In this document: in pieces, positions 1 through 5,193 of the stretch | Layout of the letters: each line of letters opens with the position of its first letter | Position numbering within the stretch: position 1 is the stretch's first letter | DNA from: Streptosporangiaceae bacterium | GTDB taxonomy: Bacteria > Actinomycetota > Actinomycetes > Streptosporangiales > Streptosporangiaceae | NCBI GenBank assembly: GCA_030045215.1 | Contig: JASIBJ010000025.1 | Coordinates: 1-5,193 of the forward strand | Length of the DNA: 5,193 nucleotides | Direction: 5' to 3' | Notes under the pieces: generated by a model | The model's input: only the letters and a program-made list of their open reading frames with translations | Databases searched by the model: none | Told to the model about the DNA's origin: nothing | Position numbers and translations under genes: made by a program

Positions 1-289
1 GCGATCCTGTCGCTGGCGCTTTCTCCGCTGCGGGCAGTGCCGGGCCTACCCAGCGCGGCCACGCGATGCGCAGCTTCCGGTACGGGCCGGGTGCCTGCAA
101 GGTCGACTGGGCGCTCGACGGCTCTGTTCCCTGGCCGAACGAGGCGTGTCGGCAGACGGTCACCGTGCACGCGGGCTTCACCATCGGCGAGGGTCGCCCG
201 CAGACCCCGCCCGGCGGCGGCGTGCACGGGATGTGCGGCCTCTGGGCGGCCAGGAGGCACTGCGCGACCTGCGCCAGCACGGGAAGTGA
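1..289 (+). pseudogene. Decayed 3' remnant of a phytoene-dehydrogenase-like NAD(P)/FAD-dependent oxidoreductase
   Basis: Three pieces of one protein family are visible in two or more frames. The frame through position 66 reads FRYGPGACKVDWALDGSVPW followed by a TVHAGFTIGE block. These match the substrate-domain region of phytoene-desaturase-like FAD oxidoreductases (typically YGPGVFKVDWALDGPVPW, then TVHLGGTLEE). Directly after, in the same frame (about 200-246), comes TPPGGGVHGMCGLWAA, which resembles the C-terminal FAD-binding signature of the same family. In intact members roughly a hundred or more residues separate these blocks, so an internal deletion near 190-200 is likely. The tail then continues only in another frame as EALRDLRQHGK, with a TGA at 287-289, which indicates a frameshift near 245-255. 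The first codons (AILSLA, frame 1) also fit the family but are out of frame with the YGPG block. I infer a non-functional relic. The family comparison is from memory, so the size of the deletion is approximate. Confidence 0.72.
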
Positions 290-322
290 CTCAGCTCTCG
301 GCTCACTCCGCGGTAGACGAGT

Positions 323-344
323 ACCGGCGCAACCCAGCGCCGGT
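323..344. terminator. Hairpin between convergent pseudogene and propeller gene
   Basis: A perfect 8-bp inverted repeat, ACCGGCGC and GCGCCGGT, is separated by a 6-nt loop (AACCCA). It begins at the last base of the propeller gene's TGA stop and lies 33 nt past the stop of the plus-strand remnant. No T-run follows on either side, so it is not a classical intrinsic terminator. Actinobacterial terminators often lack the U tail, and a hairpin between two gene ends fits a bidirectional terminator. The role is inferred. Confidence 0.45.
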
Positions 345-1702
345 CAGGGTGCGACCGCGATGCCGACGGGCAGCCCGTAGGGGATCCGGATGGGCTTGCC
401 GGGCGTGTTCGTGGCAGTGGTGATCGGTACGATCATGTCCTGGGTGGCGGCGTAGAGGATCTTCCCGTCCGGGGTCAGCGCCATTTCGATTGAGAAGCCC
501 TTGACAAAGAGGTCCCTGATCGAGATGTCGACGTGGATCGGCCTGCCGGGGGTGTTGGTGGCGGTGCTGATCGGGACGACAGTGTCCGTGCCGGAGACGT
601 AGGCGGTCTTCCCGTCCGGAGTGAAGATGATCGCGGGCGAAATGCCGCCGGGGCCGACGTGGATGGGCTTACCTGGGGTGTTGGTGGCCGTGTTGATCGG
701 GATGACCGAGTCATCGGTGGCGACGTAGGCGATCTTGCCGTTCGGGGTGATCGCAATACTGTCCACGACGTTGCCGATGCGGATGGGCGTGCCGGCGGTG
801 TTGGTGGCGGTGCTGATCGGGACGACGGTGCCCGCGCCGTTCTGAAAGCCGGAGACGTAGACGGTCTTACCATCCGGGGTGATCGCGATCACGGGAAGAA
901 GGCCGTCGGAGCCGATGCGGATCGGTCTGCCGAGGGTGTCGGTGGCCGTAGTGATCGGGGTGACCGTGTCGCCGGTGGTGAGGGCGTAGGCGGTCTTCCC
1001 GTCCGGTGTGAACGCGATCACGCCGGGAGATTCGCCGAAGCTGATCTGGAACGGCTGGCCGGGTGTGTTCGTGGCAATGCCGATCGGGACGACCGTGTCG
1101 GAGAATGAGCCCGTAACGTAGGCGGTCTTCCCGTCCGGGTTCATCGCGATCTCGGCGGGGTCGACGCCGCGGATCTGGATCGGCCTGCCCGTCTTGCCGG
1201 TGGCCGTGCTGATGGGGACGACCGTCTGACCGCGGGTGACGTAGACGGTCTTATCATCCGGGGTGATCGCCATGGCGGCGGAGTTGACGCGGCCGAGCCG
1301 GATCGGCGCGCCCGGCAGGTTGGTGGCCGTGCTGATGGTGACCACCGCGGACTCATCGGCGCCCCGGCCAGGTGTCAGGTACTCGGCGTAGACGGTCGAA
1401 GCCGCCGGCCCCTGCCCGGCCGGCCCGGAGTCATGGAATGCGCCGGAGACAGCCGCGGCGCCGGCCACCACGGCGGCGACGGCGGCGGCAGCGGCCAACG
1501 GCGACACCCAGCCCGGCCAGCGCCGGCCAGGCCTGGCACGGGCGGTCACCCAGCTGGCTCGTGCGCGCTCCCGTGGCCACGAGCGGATGACTGGCCGGTT
1601 CCTGCGGTCAGCTCGTCGGATGACATCGGCCACCGGCAGCGGGCGCGCCTGGCGGGCGCCGTCTTCGGCCAGCAGCTCCAGTTTGTCGTTCAGATCCGGC
1701 AC
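344..1702 (-). CDS. Single-pass membrane protein with extracytoplasmic YVTN-type beta-propeller, probable partner of the upstream sigma factor
   Basis: The 452-residue protein starts at GTG (1700-1702), 5 nt after GGGAGGTA. Residues 1-64 are charged and Arg-rich with no Cys, and so presumably cytoplasmic. Residues 66-88 are an Ala/Val-rich hydrophobic helix. A short linker leads to a repeat domain (about 103-452), presumably outside the cell. The repeat alternates a VPISTATNTPGKPI-like segment (8 copies) with an ITPDGKTAYV-like segment (7 copies), spaced about 41-48 residues. This is the YVTN beta-propeller pattern. The chain ends abruptly at VGIAVAP, a half repeat that the first repeat strand (TVYAEYL, 103-109) can complete, giving about seven blades closed in 'velcro' fashion. 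The gene follows the sigma gene by 15 nt and is almost certainly cotranscribed with it. Membrane proteins encoded beside SigE-family sigma factors often act as their sensors or anti-sigma factors. Here that is inference, since no zinc-binding anti-sigma motif is seen. The propeller's ligand is unknown. Confidence 0.88.
   Translation of the reverse strand: MPDLNDKLELLAEDGARQARPLPVADVIRRADRRNRPVIRSWPRERARASWVTARARPGRRWPGWVSPLAAAAAVAAVVAGAAAVSGAFHDSGPAGQGPAASTVYAEYLTPGRGADESAVVTISTATNLPGAPIRLGRVNSAAMAITPDDKTVYVTRGQTVVPISTATGKTGRPIQIRGVDPAEIAMNPDGKTAYVTGSFSDTVVPIGIATNTPGQPFQISFGESPGVIAFTPDGKTAYALTTGDTVTPITTATDTLGRPIRIGSDGLLPVIAITPDGKTVYVSGFQNGAGTVVPISTATNTAGTPIRIGNVVDSIAITPNGKIAYVATDDSVIPINTATNTPGKPIHVGPGGISPAIIFTPDGKTAYVSGTDTVVPISTATNTPGRPIHVDISIRDLFVKGFSIEMALTPDGKILYAATQDMIVPITTATNTPGKPIRIPYGLPVGIAVAP
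347..1396 (-). repeat. Tandem propeller-blade repeats within the coding sequence
   Basis: The propeller part of the gene is a tandem array of units of roughly 123-145 nt. Each unit encodes one blade with the consensus pattern PI-S/T-TATN-x-PG-x-PI, then I-TP-DGK-T-x-YV. Conservation extends to the DNA: the 30 bases at 551-580 are identical to those at 797-826, two blades apart. Other blades differ mostly by synonymous or conservative changes. Near-identity at DNA level suggests duplication or gene conversion among blades rather than only protein-level selection. The array also makes the locus prone to changes in blade number and to assembly collapse. Confidence 0.85.
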
Positions 1703-1707
1703 CGGAG

Positions 1708-1715
1708 TACCTCCC
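1708..1715 (-). promoter_or_regulatory. Ribosome binding site of the propeller gene
   Basis: GGGAGGTA lies 5 nt before the GTG at 1700-1702 and just after the sigma gene's stop (TGA, 1718-1720). It fixes this GTG as the start. The tight spacing after the sigma stop suggests translational coupling of the two genes. Confidence 0.8.
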
Positions 1716-1717
1716 AG

Positions 1718-2212
1718 TCAGCTTTCGTTTACCGGCGCGCCCGCTTCTCGCAAGTAGGGCGAGAGCGTGGCCCGGCCGCGAGCCAGCCGCGCCTTGACCG
1801 TCCCCGGCCGCGTACTGGTCTCGACCGCGATCTGCTCCACGGTCAGATCAACCAGGTGATAGAGCACCAGCGCGCGCCGCTGCTCGGCGGGCACCTTGCG
1901 CAGGGCCTCGACGAACGCCACGTGGTCAGGGCCGGGCCCGGCGACGCTCTCGGGCCGGGCCGCAAGCAGCATCAGCCGGAAACCCTCCTGGGCACGCCGC
2001 CACCGGGAGACCGCGATCCGCCAGGACGTAACCCTGACCCAGCCCTCGGCCCCCCGGTCGGCGTTGATCTGGTCTCGGTGAAGCCAGGCCCGCACAAATG
2101 CCTCCTGCACGGCGTCCTGAGCCTCGGCCAGATCACCGGTCATGGCGTACAGCTGACCCACCAGCCGCGGGAAGCTTACGGCGTAGAAGCTGGTGAACTC
2201 GTCGCGATCCAT
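1718..2212 (-). CDS. SigE-family ECF RNA polymerase sigma factor
   Basis: This 164-residue group 4 (ECF) sigma factor has region 2 at about residues 5-73: FTSFYAVSFPRLVGQLYAMT, then GDLAEAQDAVQEAFVRAW and a WRIAVSRWRR end. Region 4 is at about 103-155 (VPAEQRRALVLYHLVDLTVE followed by the helix-turn-helix TRPGTVKARLARGR). It lacks the region 1.1 and 3 segments of housekeeping sigma factors. Its length and pattern fit the actinobacterial SigE family, which directs core polymerase to stress-type promoters. The frame is open further upstream to 2302, but the ATG at 2210-2212 is chosen because GGGAGG precedes it by 10 nt and the upstream residues are not sigma-like. The membrane-anchored propeller protein follows after 15 nt, so the two probably form a signal-transduction pair in one operon. 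The stimulus and regulon cannot be read from this window. Confidence 0.9.
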   Translation of the reverse strand: MDRDEFTSFYAVSFPRLVGQLYAMTGDLAEAQDAVQEAFVRAWLHRDQINADRGAEGWVRVTSWRIAVSRWRRAQEGFRLMLLAARPESVAGPGPDHVAFVEALRKVPAEQRRALVLYHLVDLTVEQIAVETSTRPGTVKARLARGRATLSPYLREAGAPVNES

Positions 2213-2222
2213 CGCGCCTCTG

Positions 2223-2228
2223 CCTCCC
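2223..2228 (-). promoter_or_regulatory. Ribosome binding site deciding the sigma factor start
   Basis: GGGAGG is 10 nt before the ATG at 2210-2212, with a second purine-rich AGAGG closer in. The alternative in-frame starts further upstream (near 2266 and 2302) have no comparable site. Confidence 0.65.
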
Positions 2229-2628
2229 GCACTTGCTAGCGTCGCGGACCGGTGCTGGGCCGTCATGCTAGGAATACCGCCAGGGTCGGCAGCTGGTTGC
2301 ATTCCAATCGGCAGTCATCGCGCTGTCCGCACCGTGGACGGCCGCCGCCTGGGCCTGTGCCTGCAGCGCTGGCAGGACCGTGGGGGTGTGCGGCGGCCCT
2401 GCATCCGTCGCTTCTGCTGAACCAGTGATGGCAGAGCGGTTTGCGCCAGGGAAATTGGTCTGGGTTCCTGCCACCCCATTGGATCGGAGACGCCCTCCGT
2501 TCGCACCTAGGTTTGCCGGTATAGCTAGGGCAATCAGCCCGCCAGGGAACGTGGCCGATCTCTTCAAGACCACCGGACCTGACTGCTGGTGGGATGGCTT
2601 CGTGGCTACTGCAATGAGGTAATTCGTT

Positions 2629-2633
2629 AGGAG
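2629..2633 (+). promoter_or_regulatory. Ribosome binding site of the small plus-strand frame
   Basis: AGGAG, continuing as AGGAGAGG, ends 6 nt before the ATG at 2640-2642. This is close to ideal spacing and is the main reason to take the short frame seriously. Confidence 0.45.
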
Positions 2634-2639
2634 AGGTAG

Positions 2640-2771
2640 ATGCGATCGCCGCTGCGTCGTCTGTTCAACCCGGTCCCGCGGCGCCGGAGGGGTGGAGCCC
2701 GGCCCGACCCGTACTTCGCCGACCCGGCCGTGGTCGAAGACGACTACATCCGGCTCAGCAGAGTCGGCTGA
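2640..2771 (+). CDS. Possible small protein or truncated gene start, function unknown
   Basis: The 43-codon frame runs from ATG (2640-2642) to TGA (2769-2771). The product is Arg/Pro-rich at its N-terminus (MRSPLRRLFNPVPRRRRGG) and acidic towards the end (FADPAVVEDDYIRLSRVG), with no membrane segment or signal peptide. Support is indirect. There is a well-placed AGGAG site, and most codons end in G or C, as in real genes of this window and unlike the bases just upstream. A strong hairpin begins 33 nt after its stop. I do not recognise the protein. It may be a genuine small protein or the surviving 5' end of a longer gene broken after about 2771, since the frames beyond do not give a convincing continuation. 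Chance is also possible at this length. Confidence 0.35.
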   Translation: MRSPLRRLFNPVPRRRRGGARPDPYFADPAVVEDDYIRLSRVG

Positions 2772-2804
2772 GCCTGCTGGCTGGGCTCGGGTCCAGATGG
2801 TCTC

Positions 2805-2842
2805 GATGGGCGTGAAGTGGCTGTGCCTACTTCGCGCCCATC
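2805..2842. terminator. Long hairpin between convergent hsaB and the small plus-strand frame
   Basis: GATGGGCGTGAAG (2805-2817) pairs with CTTCGCGCCCATC (2830-2842) over 13 positions. The only non-Watson-Crick position is T2813/G2834, a G-U wobble in plus-strand RNA and an A-C mismatch in minus-strand RNA. The loop itself can extend the stem (T2818-A2829, then GGC/GCC around TGT). It starts 19 nt beyond the hsaB stop and 33 nt beyond the small frame's stop. No T-run flanks it, as is usual for U-less actinobacterial terminators. It most likely ends the hsa operon transcript and possibly plus-strand transcription too. Confidence 0.65.
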
Positions 2843-2861
2843 GCCGCCCGTCGGCGCTGCG

Positions 2862-3422
2862 CTACATCCAGTCGGCGTAGCGGGGCCAGGCAAGCAGGGT
2901 GTCCACCACCTCCGGTGGTGCGTCGCCGTCGGCAGTGGCCGAGAGAGTGAACCGGCCGCGATAGAACAGCAGCGGATCGCCGGCGACCGAATCGCCGATG
3001 TCGGTGACCCGCGCGATCACCACGAAGTGGTCGCCAGCCTCGTGTACCGTCTCGACAGCGCAGGTCGCCCAGGTCAGCGCCCCGTGCAAGAGCGGCGCGC
3101 CGTTGGGCGCGGCGGTCCAGCTCACCCCGGCGAACTTGTCCGCGGAGCTGACCCCGAACCTTCTCGCCAGGTCGCGCTGCTCGGCCGACAGGACGTTTAT
3201 GCCGAGTTCGCCGATCCTCGCGATCCGCGGCCAGGTCCCAGAGGTCTTGCTCGGACAGAAGAGCACCAGCGGCGGCTCAAGCGACAGGGCCGCGAACGCC
3301 TGGCAGGCGAACCCGACCGGTTCGCCCTCGTGCATGCCAGTAATCACGGTCACGCCGGTGGCGAAATGCCCGAGTGACTGACGAAAGCGCTGCGGCTCGG
3401 GCGGAAAGGACTGCAGGTCCAT
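2862..3422 (-). CDS. hsaB: Flavin reductase component of the 3-HSA 4-hydroxylase (HsaB)
   Basis: The 186-residue protein of the flavin reductase (FMN-binding split-barrel) family closely resembles M. tuberculosis HsaB as I recall it. Shared blocks are FATGVTVIT (20-28), VGFACQAFAALSLEPPLVLF (36-55), DKFAGV (95-100), GDHFVV (130-135) and PLLFYRG (150-156), plus a Trp near the C-terminus. Members of this family reduce free flavin with NAD(P)H. HsaB passes the reduced flavin to the oxygenase HsaA, which hydroxylates 3-HSA, the secosteroid formed on opening ring B, to the catechol 3,4-DHSA. It is cytoplasmic. The start is ATG at 3420-3422 with GGAGGGAG upstream. It is the last gene of the visible hsaD-hsaC-hsaB run, 68 nt after hsaC, and a hairpin follows its TAG stop. 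The HsaA partner is not in the window and should lie upstream of hsaD. Other two-component monooxygenase reductases look similar; the neighbours make HsaB the best name. Confidence 0.88.
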   Translation of the reverse strand: MDLQSFPPEPQRFRQSLGHFATGVTVITGMHEGEPVGFACQAFAALSLEPPLVLFCPSKTSGTWPRIARIGELGINVLSAEQRDLARRFGVSSADKFAGVSWTAAPNGAPLLHGALTWATCAVETVHEAGDHFVVIARVTDIGDSVAGDPLLFYRGRFTLSATADGDAPPEVVDTLLAWPRYADWM

Positions 3423-3431
3423 GGGACTAGT

Positions 3432-3439
3432 CTCCCTCC
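3432..3439 (-). promoter_or_regulatory. Ribosome binding site of hsaB
   Basis: GGAGGGAG lies 9 nt before the ATG at 3420-3422. With its own strong site, hsaB does not need translational coupling to hsaC. Confidence 0.65.
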
Positions 3440-3442
3440 GCT

Positions 3443-3475
3443 CTTGCCGCCCGGCGCGCGCCGGTACCGGGCAAG
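3443..3475 (-). other. GC-rich stem-loop in the hsaC-hsaB spacer
   Basis: CCGGGCAAG (3467-3475) pairs with CTTGCC (3443-3448) plus CGG (3452-3454), giving a 9-bp stem with a 3-nt bulge. The loop contains the self-complementary GGCGCGCGCC. In the mRNA the structure sits between the hsaC stop and the hsaB ribosome site. There is no T-run, so full termination is unlikely. It could block 3' decay, partly attenuate, or act as an RNase processing site. The function is inferred. Confidence 0.4.
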
Positions 3476-3490
3476 GCTTCCGCGCCTCGG

Positions 3491-5193
<1,703 letters not shown>

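Larger units (their letters stand above)
2213..2639. other. Intergenic region upstream of the sigma gene, no supported gene
   Basis: About 430 bases separate the sigma start from the next plausible start codon at 2640. Frames are open on both strands: plus-strand 80 codons ending at TAA 2620-2622, minus-strand about 100 codons reaching into the sigma leader. Neither resembles a known family, and neither shows the third-position G/C bias seen in the genes around it. The stretch 2420-2640 is visibly richer in A and T than the rest of the window. The promoter of the sigma operon should lie here on the minus strand, but I cannot point to a convincing -35/-10 pair. TGCTAG occurs twice near 2234 and 2268 with no known meaning. 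Confidence 0.5.

Noticed and set aside
533..1108. 191-codon plus-strand frame with repeated RADRDD-like motifs
   Set aside because: The repetition is the antisense image of the propeller repeats; there is no independent support.
347..1396. CRISPR array or mobile-element repeats as explanation of the repeated DNA
   Set aside because: The repeats keep one reading frame, vary in length and encode propeller blades; there are no constant repeats with unique spacers.
1433..2239. 268-codon plus-strand open frame
   Set aside because: It is antisense to the sigma factor and the start of the propeller gene, both of which have clear domains and ribosome sites.
2213..2302. N-terminal extension of the sigma factor to 2302
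   Set aside because: The extra 30 residues are not sigma-like, and the ATG at 2210-2212 has the best ribosome site and gives a normal family length.
2268..2573. Minus-strand 101-codon frame overlapping the sigma leader
   Set aside because: It has no ribosome site before the GTG, weak third-position G/C bias and no recognisable domain, and it overlaps the likely sigma promoter region.
2380..2622. Plus-strand 80-codon frame just before the small frame
   Set aside because: Its third positions are close to random for such a G/C-rich genome, it has no clear ribosome site and no family match. It stays possible as a relic but is not supported.
3423..3445. ACTAGT palindrome upstream of hsaB as a KstR operator
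   Set aside because: It lacks the AAC...GTT core of the KstR motif and overlaps the ribosome site region; it is a chance 6-bp palindrome.

Overview
The window looks like chromosomal DNA of a high-GC actinobacterium. The evidence is the strong G/C bias at third codon positions, GTG as well as ATG starts, GGAGG-type ribosome sites, a SigE-family sigma factor and a steroid-catabolic hsa cluster. The genus cannot be settled from the sequence alone.

Left edge (1-343): this holds the decayed 3' end of a plus-strand gene for a phytoene-dehydrogenase-like FAD oxidoreductase. Recognisable family blocks survive, but they are joined by frameshifts and by an apparent internal deletion. A perfect 8-bp hairpin (323-344) lies between this remnant and the next gene, which converges on it.

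Signalling pair (344-2212, minus strand): a SigE-family ECF sigma factor is followed 15 nt later by a GTG-started protein. That protein has a basic cytoplasmic N-terminus, one membrane helix and an external beta-propeller of about seven YVTN-type blades. Its position and topology are those expected of a membrane-bound partner of the sigma factor. This role is inferred, because no known anti-sigma domain is recognisable.

Middle (2213-2861): this is a mostly non-coding stretch with less biased base composition, between the sigma gene and the steroid operon. It contains one short plus-strand frame (43 residues) with a strong ribosome site and no recognised function. A long hairpin (2805-2842) sits between this frame and the convergent end of hsaB, where it can end transcription from one or both sides.

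Right half (2862-5193, minus strand): hsaD (cut by the window edge), hsaC and hsaB are in the order hsaD-hsaC-hsaB, the order known from the Mycobacterium tuberculosis cholesterol cluster. HsaB supplies reduced flavin to the hydroxylase HsaA, which should lie just beyond the right edge. HsaC cleaves the resulting catechol, and HsaD hydrolyses the cleavage product. Together they open and remove steroid ring A. hsaD and hsaC overlap by 4 nt, while hsaC and hsaB are separated by 68 nt that contain a GC-rich hairpin.

No wholly new system is evident. The items most worth a second look are the sigma/propeller pair, the near-identical repeats inside the propeller gene, the eroded oxidoreductase and the unexplained small frame at 2640-2771.
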